Part shown: positions 10,940 to 22,772 of the stretch, in pieces
Numbering within the stretch: position 1 is the first letter of the stretch
How the letters are laid out: the number at the start of each line of letters is the position of its first letter
Assembly (NCBI GenBank): GCA_024220525.1
Contig: JAMYWO010000022.1
Span: forward strand, 160,367-224,366
Reading direction: 5' to 3'
Length of the DNA stretch: 64,000 nucleotides
From: Cochliopodium minus
Taxonomy: Eukaryota > Discosea > Himatismenida > Cochliopodiidae
Notes under the pieces: generated by a model
Seen by the model: the letters and a program-made list of their open reading frames with translations, nothing else
The model's database searches: none
Told to the model about the DNA's origin: nothing
Translations under genes and position numbers: made by a program

Positions 10940-13900
10940 TTATTTTTTCTTTTTTTTTTCAACATTGCTGATACTTTTTTGGATTGAATTTTTTGAATTA
11001 TTCAATTTTTCTTTTGTATTGATCAATTTTTCTTTCAAAGAATTTGTATTTTTGTCCTTTAACTTTTTTTTGTTCAGCTCGATGAAATTATAAGATTTGT
11101 CAACTGATTTTTTAGGAACTATATTACTGTTATTGTTATTTCCAGTTTCACTTTCAATTGTGTTATTATTGTTTGTGTCACTAAAATTGGTATTGCTGTG
11201 AGAAAGAGGGAGGATTTCTTGGTTTTTTTCTATCAAGTCCAAAGAGATGGTACGATTGAGTTTCTTTTTTTGGCTTCGTGATTTCTGCTCCAATAAAATG
11301 CGATTGAGGGTATCCAAAAGAGATTTCAAAGCGGTAGAAACTTTAGGGTTGTTGACAATTTTACAGTTAGAAATAATTTGGTTGAGATACTTGACAGTTT
11401 TAGAAGCAATTTTTTTGACTAAAGAGAAATCCTTTTCGAGATCGTCTTCATCATTCACAAAGTCATCTGAAGAATCATCAGATACATCCCTGGAAATATC
11501 TTGGGGAAATTTTTGAACCTCAAGGGCCAAAATAGAGACGTCAGAAAAGTCACTTGATGTATTTTTGGATTCCAGTATTGATTCATCTACACTAAATTTT
11601 CTTTTTAATTTTTACATTTAAATGAAAAAAATATATTTATTTGTATAAAAATCAAATATTAAGAGTTATCTACGACAAAAAAGTTTTTTTGAAAATATAA
11701 ATTTAAAATAAAATAAATGAACAATTTTACCTGTTTTGCAAAATCTGTCTGTTCAGAAAAAGAGGGTTGACAGTATAAATAACAGACTTTCTTTTGACCA
11801 AATTCTCATAATCAAGGTCACCCTTATCTCTTTTAGAACTAACCTCATTGTCGGAGATTTTTCTTCTTAAGATGTTTTTGTTTCCGAAGAGGGGGTTGAT
11901 CGTTTTTTTGCTGTCGTTCATACTGTCGTTCATTTCGTTTATTTTGTGGAAGATTTTCCTCACTGTTTTGATTCTTTCTTCTATGTAGTCGTTCAAGCAG
12001 TTCATAAAGTGTCCTTTTTCTAAAGAAAGGAATCAAAGAAGATAAAAAAAAATTTCATTTTTCAAAAAAAAAAAAAAAGCATTTGGGTTCACCAAAACAT
12101 GAAAAAAAGTATCAAAAGAAATTTATGATTGAAGAAAATTAAATTGAAATTTTTACCAAATAAAGTTTGGTTGGCAATAGTCTGTAAAATTTTCCCGACA
12201 TTGGTGTACGCCCTTCTTTGAGATTCTGTGAGCAAAGAATATTTCACGTCCACTTTCTCTGGGAAAATGATGTTGGGAACCAAAAATCTTAAAAATAGGA
12301 ATGTGCCCATTGCTAAAAGAAAAAAAAATTAAAAAAAAAATTGAATTTAAAAAATAAAATTTAAAAATAACAAGAAATATTAAAAGAATATAAAAAAAAA
12401 TTCTTTTGAATAATTTTACCCAAATACCCAAGACCATTATTATTTCCAAAACACTTTTCGGTCTCCACATAAAAAATGTTGGCAATTTGTGATATCAAAC
12501 TGTGAAATAAATAAAAAAAATAAAAAATAAAAAAAAAGAAAATAAAAAATTTAAAAAAAATTACGGAGGCAACTTGGTTATGGATCTTTTTAGGTTTGAA
12601 AGGATCATGTCGCATATGTTATACAAGCTATATGTGTGTGATTGAATAAAGAAAGAATGTGTTACTGTTTTAGGGTTGATCTAAAAAAAAAACAAATGAT
12701 GTTTGTAAAAATAAAAAAATAAAAAAAAATATATTTCTTAAAATAAAAAATTAAAAAAAAAATGACAGAAATATTTCCCAATTCAATTGAATTTTTTTTT
12801 TATATTGTGAAATGTGAAAAAAAAAAAAAATTTTTTTAAAAAAAAAATTATAGCGAGTTTAAATGAATCAAACAGTTTGAAATTAAAATAAAAAAATATT
12901 CTTCAATAAATTTGATAAAAATAAAATAAAAGTAGAAATGGTTTGACAAATAGTTAATTTTTTTTTTTTTTTTTACATCAAAGCTACCAGGCTCACAAGA
13001 AATGATGTCGACAGGCTCAAACAAAATGGAATGAACATACTTTTTGCCATACTTCCTGGCAACACTAGTAGTGAGCAAAGTCAAAAGGCCGTCCTCCCGA
13101 AACAAGATGTCTTTGTTGCTGTGCTCCTTCAAGCGGATCCTCATGATCTTTGTGATGTAATCGATCAACTTCTTCTTCTCGACGAGGAGATCCAGGAGGT
13201 GGGAGATCAGTTCGGTGTCTTGCTCTTCGTAGCCTATTTCGAACAGCAGCTCCATGAAGTAGTTGTTGTCTTCCAGTATCAGCTGATATAATGAAAATCA
13301 TTGATAAAAAAAAATTAATTAAAAATGTTTTTAAAATTTTTTTTGAAACAATTATTTTTGATGAAATGAACAAACTAATTTAAATAAAATATTATAACAA
13401 ATCATTTTAATAAATAGATCTATTTTTAATTCATGAAGAATTTCATTTAAAAATCAAATTGTTTTGATCATAATCAATAAAAAATCTCTGAGCTATTTTA
13501 ATAATTATCATTTTTGATAAACTTTCTTTAAAAATTCGTTTGTTTTAGAGTGCCCATCTGTTTCATTAAATTGTGAAAAATCATGTTGGTTGTTTTGAAA
13601 TATTTTATCTAAGTGTAAAACTTTCTGGGAAAATGCATAAATACTATAATTGATTTGTTTTTTGTTTGAAATAATCAGATATATTGTTGATTTTTTAATC
13701 ATCAATCAAATTGCAAATCAATTATTCCATCCTTTTGATTATTCCAAAATATTTTTTATATTTTTTTTTACCTCTTGTAATTTTCCAAGACTATGATTGC
13801 TCTCCATGTAAAAATCCTTTTCGCTCTGTCATATATCATGATATATGACAAGTTTTTTTTTTTATGGAAAATATCCAGTAAGTAAAAAATTAATTTTTTA

Positions 13901-14433
13901 AAAGATAGGGGATTTAAAATTATTTCAATTTTTAAATTTTTTTACCCTCAATGAATACATCTTCTCCACAAAAAATTCATTTTTGTTGCTCATATCATCG
14001 CTTTTGTTGGAATCTATCGAATAGATGTAACCCAGATGGATCAATTTGTTGGCTATATCCATCGAGGATTCCACTGTCTTGTCGAAATTCTTCATGAACC
14101 ATATCAATAATTGCTCTCCTATGAGGATAATCAATATCATGTTAAAAAAAGATAGTGAGGAGATTATAATTTTTTGAGAATATATATTTGCTCTTATATC
14201 TCTCCAATGAAGATCAGCATAAGCAATATTGAATCATATTAATTTCAAATTAATAATTATAAATATATCTTTAAGAATGGGATGGATATTTATCTCATTT
14301 TGATAGGTTGTCTCCCAAAATTTTATTTACCCATGAAACAATTCTTATATCTCCTATCATTTATCTTTGTTGATTGATATTGTAAATTCAATCTCAAAAG
14401 CCCTATCAACATTGATTCATTAATATTATCCAT
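10940..14433 (-). CDS. DEP domain-RasGAP fusion protein
   Basis: Nine minus-strand exons: 14331..14433, 13946..14118, 13772..13825, 12977..13282, 12565..12680, 12420..12499, 12157..12312, 11731..12019, 10940..11591. All phases agree and give 642 residues. Residues 1-95 form a DEP domain (KINDRRYKNCFMGEQLLIWF), a module that binds membranes or GPCR tails. Residues about 125-345 form a RasGAP domain. The arginine finger lies in ILFREDGLLTLL, and the FLR motif is FLFLRFLVPNIIFP. The domain ends in ANQTLFGEKGHFMNCLNDYI. The GAP would speed GTP hydrolysis on Ras at membranes. The C-terminal 210 residues are Asn/Ser/Lys-rich and probably disordered. The 489-nt intron after exon 3 contains a 65-codon frame that I do not regard as coding. 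Confidence 0.88.
13829..13850. repeat. 22-bp perfect palindrome at an intron end
   Basis: A self-complementary AT-rich sequence lies in intron 2 of the DEP-RasGAP gene; the acceptor of exon 3 ends a few bases from it on the minus strand. In pre-mRNA it could fold into a hairpin that presents or hides the splice site. No function is shown. Confidence 0.5.
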
Positions 14434-14714
14434 TTTTTGAACAGATCTTATTTATATCTTCCCTTTTATGAGCTTGATATATAGCTTCAAGATAAAAATA
14501 AATCTTTTGGCAATTTTTATTTATATTATCGAAAGAAGGCAAAAATGGATGAAAATTTTAGGAATTCAATATCAAATTTTGTAAAGAAAAAATTAATTAA
14601 TAATATTTTTGTTTCTAAAAAATTGAAATGATCTTAAATCTAAAAGATTATGAATTTTATTGTGATAAACCGTGATAAAAATTGATAATGTTTCAAGAAC
14701 AACAAATTTTTGAC

Positions 14715-15789
14715 TTAATTGTTAAACTGGAAAGAAGCTTTAATGCAGGTGTGGTCAGATGGCATATTTTCGTCTGGCAGAGAAGAATAAGTCATATAGG
14801 GCTCCAACAAAGAAATCAAAGCCAAGTTTTTGTGAGAGTAAAAAATAAAGTCAATCTGTTTGTTGTCAAGAAAAAAGCTGGTACAAATGAGTTCATTATG
14901 AGGTGTCTTTGAAGGATAAGCACTTGAAAGATCTAAATTGAAAAAGAAAATGAATTACAAAAAAAAAATAGCTCAAGTTTCGACTCACAAGAAATTTTTT
15001 CATTGAAAGAATCGGATTTTTTTCCACTATTTTTAGTATTGTGTTTACTTTTTTCAGAAGTTTTTCTATTACTAGAGTTTTTTTTATCATTAACGCCAGA
15101 AGGCAAGTTAAAACTAAGAAGCATCTCATAAACGTTACTATTGGGAATATCATTAAAATCTCCCGCAATAATCAAAGTCTTTTGTGGACTGGGATGTCCC
15201 TTTTCTTTCAATTTATCGAGGAGATACTCTACTTGCTTTTCGCGCACCTGTTGGCTTTTGTAGTCGAGGTGGACGTTGCACACAGTCACTACCACCCTTT
15301 TGTTCTTTTTCGATTGGAGTTCCACTATGAGTCCTACTCTGTCTCTTTTTATTGCTCTGCATTCATTGAATTCTTAAAAAATTATTATTGAGGGATGAGA
15401 AAAATAAAATATTGATGGCAATTTTGTTTTTTACAAAATAATTTAAAATCAAAGTAAAAAAGTTTCTAGAAATTACCAATTTCGGTCTTAGACAACAAAT
15501 TAAACCTCTTTTTATTCCAACAAATGCAAACCCCATCCTTCTTCGTCCCAGTCCTCTTCTTAAATGCAGAGTCATACTCGCTCTTCAAGGATCCCTCCTC
15601 TACCAGTTCATCAAAGCTATCCATCTCCTGAAAACAAAAAATGTCTGTTGTTTGCATCAATTCTTCGAATTGTTCCTTTAATTTTTTCTTTCTCTCGTTC
15701 CAATCTAGGAGATTTGGATCATAATCTTTGTACAATGAAATATCGCTATATTTCTTCGCTAATATGTTGTATGAACATACGGTCAGCAT
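14715..15789 (-). CDS. CCR4/Angel/nocturnin-type exonuclease-endonuclease-phosphatase protein
   Basis: Exons 15477..15789, 14989..15372 and 14715..14932 (phases 1, 1) give 304 residues, essentially only the EEP catalytic domain. All core motifs are present: SYNILAKKY, the metal-binding Glu in CFQEMD, NVHLDY, GDFNDIPNS, the IDFI strand, and the terminal PSDHTCIKASF with its catalytic His. The strong donor GTGAGT at exon 2 and the join KTEIEFNECRA support the model. There is no leucine-rich repeat as in CCR4 and no mitochondrial presequence as in PDE12, so a cytoplasmic Angel-like or nocturnin-like enzyme is likely. Substrate (poly(A), cyclic phosphate or NADPH) cannot be told from sequence. 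A Ser/Lys-rich insert sits after GDFND. Confidence 0.88.
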
Positions 15790-16134
15790 CTCCTTTTCAT
15801 TCTTTTCTCATAGCTTCAAATTAAAAAGATAACAAAAATTGGGGGCTCCCTTATATATAATAGTTTTGGGCTTTGTATGTATGATTGATTTATTTTTTGG
15901 GAATTTTTACATTGGGTTGTTGAATCAAGATATCCTTTCTTATAGGAGATGGATTTTTGGTATATTTTGGCCAATCTTCCTTAAATTCGATCTCCATACT
16001 CAAAAGATGCAATTAATATTTAAAAACGTATATATGAATTATTTTAATGTATATTAAACAATTCTTTACAAATCAAATTATGAAAAGAGAATGGAATCAA
16101 TATTTTTTTTTTTGTGAATTATTTTTAAAAAATT

Positions 16135-16979
16135 TTATTTCAATTCGAATCTTCCTTGTTCTTCCAATTTCCTTGATTGTTGAATCAACTTTTTCTTTTT
16201 CCAACCCAAAAGAATACAGGTGATGATGATGCAGAAACAACCCACACCAACAAGGAGAGCGATACCTACAGCCTCACGAAAAGTCAAACCCCTGGTTTTC
16301 CCATCATCAAAGCACCCTTCACTTGCTTGAATGTTAAGATATAATACTGTATCTGTATAAATAAGAGATCTGTTCCCAAGACAACCATTTTCGTTTGTAA
16401 ATGAGATATATGTGCTATAAAGAAAGATGATGAATGTAATTATTGTATATATGATGATCAATCTAGATAATTTTATATTAATTTTTCTGAGCTATCAAAA
16501 GACTTGTTTTTTTAGATGTTTCATAAGTTGTTTATATTTTTCTCTTACAAGTTAAATAATCCTGTTCTCCCTGTATATTTCAACAATGGTATTTTCCCTA
16601 CGGAAGCAGTCGCATCTATCTCAACTAATAACGATCCATTCAACACCATATAACCTGTTGATGTCATGATAGCGTTATTTCTGAGATCATATTCTGATAC
16701 GGGCTTTGGTTTTTTAAAAATCACAGTTCCATTGGTATGAAATATTACATTTCCAATCACATCAATCGATGGTGAGGTGAATAATGCAACACCAGCTGCC
16801 AATGTTAAATTATCATTTCTACATGTTCCAAATGAGTATTGTTGTCCTATATCACAGGCCAATAATGATATATTATCTTGTCCATATGCCATATTGCATA
16901 TAGAGAATATTAACAATATCAAAACAACTCTTATTTCCATGGAGATATTCCAATCTCTCTTCAAGATCTTTGTTCTCAT
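16135..16979 (-). CDS. single-pass membrane protein with signal peptide, unknown function
   Basis: Exons 16549..16979 and 16135..16414 join through a GTAAGA donor in phase 2 and give 236 residues. The family is not recognised. A hydrophobic signal peptide (RVVLILLIFSICNMAYG) precedes an ectodomain of about 150 residues with several cysteines and Asn-x-Ser/Thr sites. A single transmembrane helix (ALLVGVGCFCIIITCILLGW) follows, then a short lysine-rich cytosolic tail. This is type I topology. A second in-frame ATG 13 codons downstream of the first would put the signal peptide right at the N terminus and may be the true start. Confidence 0.75.
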
Positions 16980-17097
16980 TTTTTTTATTTTTTATTTTTT
17001 TTCAAATGACACTTTTATTATTGTGTCATTATCTTTTTTTCTCCTTCAAAATTTATACAAATAAATAAAAACTTTTAATAAATGAAAATAGGATTAT

Positions 17098-17409
17098 TTA
17101 TTTCTTTTCTATCTCAATATGGATTTCCTTATTATTATTTTCACTGCTCAATTCAAATTCCTTTTTTATGATTTCCATCAATTGAGATTCATTTGCTCTA
17201 TGTCTCATTATCTCTTTATCATTGAGAAGTACGACCGGAATATCGTATTTATACAAATCAAAATATTTCTCATTCCCTTCTTTCGATATATCCACTATTT
17301 GCATCTCAAAAGGGTACCTCTTTTGAATTTTATCAAGGATGAATTTGACAGGAACACATAATGTACACTCTGGCTTTGTAAAAAAAGAAATAATAGGGAT
17401 TTTCTTCAT
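17098..17409 (-). CDS. glutaredoxin-like thioredoxin-fold protein
   Basis: One exon, 103 residues from the ATG at 17409. The N-terminal beta strand IPIISFFTKPECTLC carries a CxxC active site (Cys-Thr-Leu-Cys), and YDIPVVLLNDKEI holds the cis-proline strand. Size and motif order match the small glutaredoxin-like family that includes human C5orf63 and bacterial DUF836 proteins; most lack a defined substrate. The variant between the cysteines differs from classical CPYC glutaredoxin. No targeting peptide is visible, so it is probably cytosolic. Confidence 0.82.
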   Translation of the reverse strand: MKKIPIISFFTKPECTLCVPVKFILDKIQKRYPFEMQIVDISKEGNEKYFDLYKYDIPVVLLNDKEIMRHRANESQLMEIIKKEFELSSENNNKEIHIEIEKK

Positions 17410-17502
17410 TTTTTTTTTTTTATTCAACAAAATTAATTACAATCAATTATTATGATCAAATGGATATACTCCCATTTGAATTTGTTTGATCATTATGAAT
17501 AA

Positions 17503-17880
17503 TTATATTTTCAGTTTATGTTTTTCTTTGTTATGGCCGCATAAGCAAATCTTTTCATCCGATTTGCTCAAAAAATATTTATCCACAAATCTGATGCTAT
17601 GATTAGATATGAATTGCCTTGTGAAATAAAAGAGTATTAATTCGCAGGGGAAAATTATCTTCCAATTCCAGTATATATCAAAGATGGTGAAAATTATCAT
17701 CGATACAAAGCTGATAGAGGTGAAAAGACCAAACATTATCAAAGCAACAATCAAAAATTTTGAGCCAAATTTGATCAAATTTCCAATAATAAAAAAGCCA
17801 AAAAAAGACCCATAATTATTTCTGTATTCAGAACAATCACATGATCCACATATCCTTTGATTATTCATCTTAAGACTCAT
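17503..17880 (-). CDS. small two-TM protein with cysteine-rich ends
   Basis: A single frame of 125 residues with an ATG start. The N terminus has CGSCDCSEY and the C terminus has CLCGHNKEKH, both of which look like metal-binding knuckles. Between them lie hydrophobic helices (IVALIMFGLFTSISFVSMII and a second near ILFYFTRQF). The symmetric Cys/His ends could form one zinc site if both face the cytosol. I do not recognise the family; the CxCGH...H ending recurs in unrelated protist proteins. Confidence 0.65.
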   Translation of the reverse strand: MSLKMNNQRICGSCDCSEYRNNYGSFFGFFIIGNLIKFGSKFLIVALIMFGLFTSISFVSMIIFTIFDIYWNWKIIFPCELILFYFTRQFISNHSIRFVDKYFLSKSDEKICLCGHNKEKHKLKI

Positions 17881-17963
17881 TTTTTAAATCTATCTTCAGT
17901 TTTTTTTTTTTTTTGGACCAATATTTTTTTAATTTATTCCAAAAAAAAAAGTATGAAAGAAGA

Positions 17964-19182
17964 TTATTTTTTGTTGTTAGAAACTTTCTTGATCTTCTTC
18001 TTGGTGGTACTAGAACTGCTTCCAATCTTCTTCTCCTTCTTTTCATCTTTCTCCTTCTTCTCCTTCTCTTCCTTCTGAGAAACCTTCTTAGAAGAGATCT
18101 TCAAGTTTTTCTTGTCAGTACTAGCAGGGGTAGTCTCCTTCTTGATCTTGCTGCTTGTATCGGAATAAGAGTAAGCCTTACGGACTTTCTTACCATCCTT
18201 CGTAGTCTTTTCTTCACCACGATTGAAAGAATCCTCAAATTTCAAGTACCTCTCATTTGCGATAGCCTCCATCTTCTTAATGTCCTTCTCTTCCTTCTTT
18301 TGGGGCTTCTCCTCTTCCTTTTTCTTTGTAGTTTTCTTTGAAGAAGTAGAAGAAGTGTTGGAAGGAGTTCTCCTGTGACCCATCTTTTTCACCTCAGTCC
18401 TGGGAGAGGTCATGGAATTTTCGTTCGGGACGGAGATGCTGATCGACTTTGTATCTAATGTGGGAGGTGTAATTTTAGTTAAACTTTCAGGAGGATATTC
18501 TTGAGGAGGGAGGATGGTTGATAATCTCTTTTCGAGCATTCTGGCCACTTCACTATATTTTTCTCCTCCATCTTTTGGGAATAGCTTTTTTGGCTCGTTA
18601 TTCAATTGCTTTTTCACTAATTCTGCTATTGACTGCAAATCATCCTTGTCATTTTGTTGTATCATTGATTCGTCGTATTTCCATTTTCCCTCCATTCTGG
18701 ATCTTATCTTTTCATTACATTTGCTGCATTTTTCTACTTCATTGGAACATATTGAGCAGAATAATAGATGTTTGCCTAATCCAATTAAAAAAGTTGGTGA
18801 ATTCAAAAATTTTTGAAACATATTCAAATATGGGACCATTATTTATTGATGATTATTTATTAAACTGAAAATATTTTTTACATGGCATTATGATAACTGA
18901 ACGGGGTCTTATTGTACATTTTATACATAACATAGGAACTTTTTCTTCTTGCAATTGTTCTTTGAATAATGATTTCTCGTTATTTCTTTTTTCTACCAAC
19001 AGATTTAATCTCCATTCAATTGTCTTCTTTTGCACCAATATTTCTATTATTTTCTCCCATCTGGTGCATACATTAACGCAATTCTTGATATCTTCGACTT
19101 TTAAAAAGCCCAATATTTTCTCCAATATATCATCTGGGACTATAATGAATCTATTGATAAGTAAATGAGATTGAAGAACCAT
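17964..19182 (-). CDS. F-box plus IAP-like RING finger protein
   Basis: Exons 18882..19182 and 17964..18775 (phase 1) give 370 residues. An N-terminal F-box (IIVPDDILEKILGFLKVEDI) would bind Skp1 in an SCF ubiquitin ligase. Directly after a short helix comes a C3HC4 RING, split by the intron: CIKCTIRPRSVIIMPC then KHLLFCSIC and CSKCNEKI. The order and spacing match the compact RING of IAP and MGRN1 proteins. The remaining 230 residues are Lys/Ser/Thr/Glu-rich and probably disordered. Having substrate-adaptor and E2-binding modules in one chain is unusual, because SCF normally borrows its RING from Rbx1. The ATG at 19182 is the first in frame. The gene is divergent from GALK across 150 nt. Confidence 0.85.
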
Positions 19183-19331
19183 CAATGTAAATATTTTCAA
19201 TTTTTTTTATAATATTATTTGGCCAATCAAAATAAAAGTCATCTTCATACTATTTAATATGGGTAAGAAATTATCTGAAAGGTATTTAGCAAAGATCTTT
19301 GCTAAAAATTTTGATTCAAATCAAAAAAAAA

Positions 19332-21098
19332 ATGCAAACTTTCGTTCCTAAGACCAAAGATCTTTCAGATATCTATGACAAAGAGATCTTGGAGGATCAG
19401 ATCAACAGATATGAATCAATGAGGAAGAGATTCCAAGAGATCTATGGCTATCCTCCCACTTTTTTTGTGAGATCACCAGGGAGAGTAAATCTGATAGGAG
19501 AACATGTAGATTATTCAGATTATCCAGTTTTGCCTGTAATATTTTTTTGAAAATTGAATCGATTTTACAAATATAATATTATATATATCGTTAATATTTG
19601 TTCAATAAAATATCCTTCGATTCAATAAAAAATCAAATAAAAACTTATATGGATTTCACTTTATTCAAGTTTATTTAAATCCGCCAAATTGATAATAATG
19701 ATTTTATAAATTTTAAGATGGCCATTGAACAAGATACAGTTATTGCAGTAGGCATCTCCAAAAAAGATTTGATCACACTCTCAAATATGAACAATGAAAA
19801 ATTTCCACAAAAAATATTCAATGGGTTGACATTCGAGAATGTATCAATCGAAAAGGTTCACACATGGAGTAATTACTTTGTTTGTGGATTCAAAGGGGTT
19901 TTAGAACATTTGAATTTGAAAGAATCTAAAGCTATGGACTTGTTGGTGGATGGAAGAGTTCCAATTGTAAAGTTTTTTTTTTAAAATAAATTTAAAAAGA
20001 AATTTCAATTTTTTCATTATTCCGATCTTTATTAATAAAAAAAGAAAAAATGCGACAAGAATAATGAATATCTTTTTTTTTAGGGTTCAGGTTTATCGAG
20101 CAGTTCAGCGTTGGTTTGTGTATCCGCATTGGCAGTGATGTTCTCGAACGATCTCAACATAGACCAAAGAGAGCTGGCTACGCTATGCGCAAAGTGTGAG
20201 AGATACATGGGGATGCAGTCAGGAGGGATGGACCAAGCAATCTCCATCCTAGGTAAAAAAGGAATCGCAAAGCTCATTCAGTTCAATCCTTTGCAAACAT
20301 TTGACATCTTGCTTCCTAAAAACGCTTGTTTCATTGTCGCAAACTCTCTTGTTGAAGCAAACAAATATGCCACTGCTTCTTCTGGGTATAATCAGAGAGT
20401 CGCAGAGACAAGACTTGGTTCGGTCATTTTGGCGAAGGGATTGAACCTTTCCGATTGGAAAAACGTGATTACTTTGCATCATGTTCAGAAACTTTCCAAA
20501 CTTTCTTTCGATGAGCTTTTACAGGCTACCGAGAAACATTTGGACAAGTCTCCTTATGATGTCTCTTCCATTTCTAAGGCTCTTGAGCTTGACGAGCAAA
20601 CTGTCAGGGAGAAGTACATTACCGCTAAAGTTGGAGATACTTTTCACATCTACAAACGTGTCAAGCATGTCTTCACTGAATCTCAAAGAGGTAAGATTCA
20701 AAAATTTTTTAACTTTATTTTTATATTTGATTTGTTTTTAAATTTTAGTCAGAAACTTTGAGTCACTTTGCAAAAAGGAGAATTCAGACCCAGAAACATT
20801 GCTCAAAGATTTGGGACAGTTGATGAACGAGTCACATTACAGCTGCAGAGACTTTTTTGAATGCAGTTGTACCGAGCTCGACGAACTCACCGATTTTTGT
20901 AGGAAGAACGGTGCTTATGGTTCTAGGTTGACTGGTGCAGGTTGGGGTGGTTGGACTGTTGTTCTCGTCCATTCTGATCGTTCTCTTGAATTTCTCAATA
21001 CTATTATCGAAAATTTTTACAAGCCCAGAACCAATGAATATTCTCAATCTGTCAAAATCTCAAAGCCTGGTTCTGGAGGCTATTATTTCTCTGATTGA
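19332..21098 (+). CDS. galactokinase / N-acetylgalactosamine kinase (GALK2-like)
   Basis: Exons 19332..19535, 19718..19966, 20084..20690 and 20749..21098 (phases 0, 0, 1) give 469 residues. GHMP-kinase hallmarks are all present: the sugar-binding signature [14 protein letters not shown], the ATP loop GSGLSSSALV at the start of exon 3, catalytic-region GGMDQAIS, and the C-terminal [10 protein letters not shown]. Detailed matches ([26 protein letters not shown]) resemble animal GALK2, which prefers N-acetylgalactosamine, more than bacterial GalK. Substrate choice is inferred. The reaction is ATP-dependent phosphorylation of the sugar at C1 in the cytosol. Confidence 0.94.
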
Positions 21099-21584
21099 AG
21101 TTTTTAAAAAACTTTTTTATTTAATAAAGACGAAAAGTTTGGTCAAAAAAATCAAAAAATTTATATCAAACTATCGATTTTTTTGTTTTCCATCCACCCT
21201 TTATAATTTGCATCTTCCACTCTTATCAAAGTGTATACTATTAATATATAAACAAAATAAAAATTATAAAACATAAAAAAAATTAAATTAAAATTTAAAA
21301 ATCACATTAAGAATTTATCTGACATTCGATCGTACAGTTAAAAGGCATTAATATTTTCTTTGAATTCATCCTTCATTTTTTCCAGTTAAAAATTCGAAGA
21401 ATAAATCTTTAATGTTGAATGAACATTCAAAAATATAGAAATTTCCATAATTGAAAGAGTTTTATTGAATTTTGAAAAATAGAAAAGTTTAATCTTTAAT
21501 TTCAATATTTCAAAAAAAATTGAAAAAAAAAAAATTGATTCAAGATTTGAAAAAAAATATTTCAATCAAGATTTTTTAAAAATA
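21099..21584. other. intergenic AT-rich DNA
   Basis: Nearly 490 nt between the kinase and the TFIIB start, with homopolymer runs and no convincing frame or RNA. Nothing further can be supported. Confidence 0.5.
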
Positions 21585-22563
21585 ATGACCAATTTGATTA
21601 CATGCAAAGAATGTGGAAGAAATGGAAAAATTAGAATGGACAGAAATCAAGGTTTATCCTCCAATTGAGGATCAAAAAAAAAATATGCCTAATTCTAAAA
21701 TTAATAATTAACCTAATTCCTTTATAAGGAGATATTATATGCACTGCTTGTGGAGTAGTTCAAGAAGAAAGATATATTGGTAAAGAGATTATTTTGAAGA
21801 AAATTAAAAAGATTTTATGTTTCTCTTAATAGATGACGAAGGATTGACCATATTTGATATTCATCCAGAAGAGAATGAAGAAATGCAAGAACCTGAATTC
21901 ATGAAATTGGATTTAATAGATTCTATTTGCTCCAAAATAGAATTAACAAAAAAAATCACTGAATTATGCAAGAGTTTGATGTTGAATTATTCACATAGTC
22001 ATGGAAAGAAGAGCAAAACAAATGATAAGAACTTTTGTATCGCAATAATCTATATCACATGCAATAAAATGGGAAATCCAAAAAGGATAGAAGAAATAGA
22101 AAATAATCCCAAACATGTCAGAATTGATAAGGTTAATCTTTTTCAAATAAGGGTTATATTGTCAAATTATTGTTCACTAAAATTTTTGTGTTTGCAGGTA
22201 AATAAATATATAAAGAAAATCTCAAATGATATGCAAATAACAACTCTGATCACACCCGAACTGTTGGCTCTTAAGTACAGAAGGGAACTCAGTTTACCGT
22301 TTTCTATAGACAACTTTCTCAAAACCATCACCCAAAAGGCTTCTGTACTGTTGGAAAACAAAAAGCCCTCTTCCAAAGCAAGTGCATGTCTATATTTTGT
22401 AACTCAGCTCCTTGACTTGTCTATATCCACTTTGCAAATTTGCAAGATTTCGGAGATTTCAGAAAATAATTTGAGGGGTTCTTTCAATGTTCTTTGTGAG
22501 AACAAGTCCAAGCTCTACACTGAGGAGGAAATCAAAAATGTTAGATCTTTCATTGGAACTTAA
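21585..22563 (+). CDS. transcription factor IIB
   Basis: Exons 21585..21651, 21729..21779, 21833..22131 and 22198..22563 (phases 1, 1, 0) give 260 residues, shorter than the human 316. TFIIB bridges TBP-bound promoters and RNA polymerase II. The N-terminal zinc ribbon is spread over exons 1 and 2: CKEC near residue 7, then CTACG, followed by VQEERYI. Two cyclin-like repeats follow. The second intron boundary set was chosen because it restores the ribbon. The third intron (66 nt, multiple of three, no stop) would be readable through. Removing it gives RIDKVNKYIKKI, the expected end of repeat 1. An archaeal-like B factor or Brf is less likely, given the length and the lack of a long C-terminal extension. 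Confidence 0.85.
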
Positions 22564-22772
22564 AGAAAAAATGAAAAAAAATGTAATCAAAACAAACTGT
22601 CAATAAAAATTGTGAAACACTTTTTCTTATTTGTTGTATCATAAATGGATAAAATCCACAAATTATCAACCATTTATTAGAGTTGAATCTTTATAGCAAA
22701 CATGATTAAAAATATTTATTAAATAAGGTTTTTTAATTTATTTATATAAATAATAAAATAAATTTTGCTTTT

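Noticed and set aside
13508-13705. 65-codon minus-strand frame inside the DEP-RasGAP intron
   Set aside because: Exons on either side join in phase without it and the domain is continuous; no motif. An alternative first exon is not excluded.
15839-16057. Hydrophobic 72-codon plus-strand frame
   Set aside because: Non-ATG start, no family signal, lies in the gap upstream of the nuclease gene, Phe/Ile/Tyr-rich as expected from T-rich DNA.
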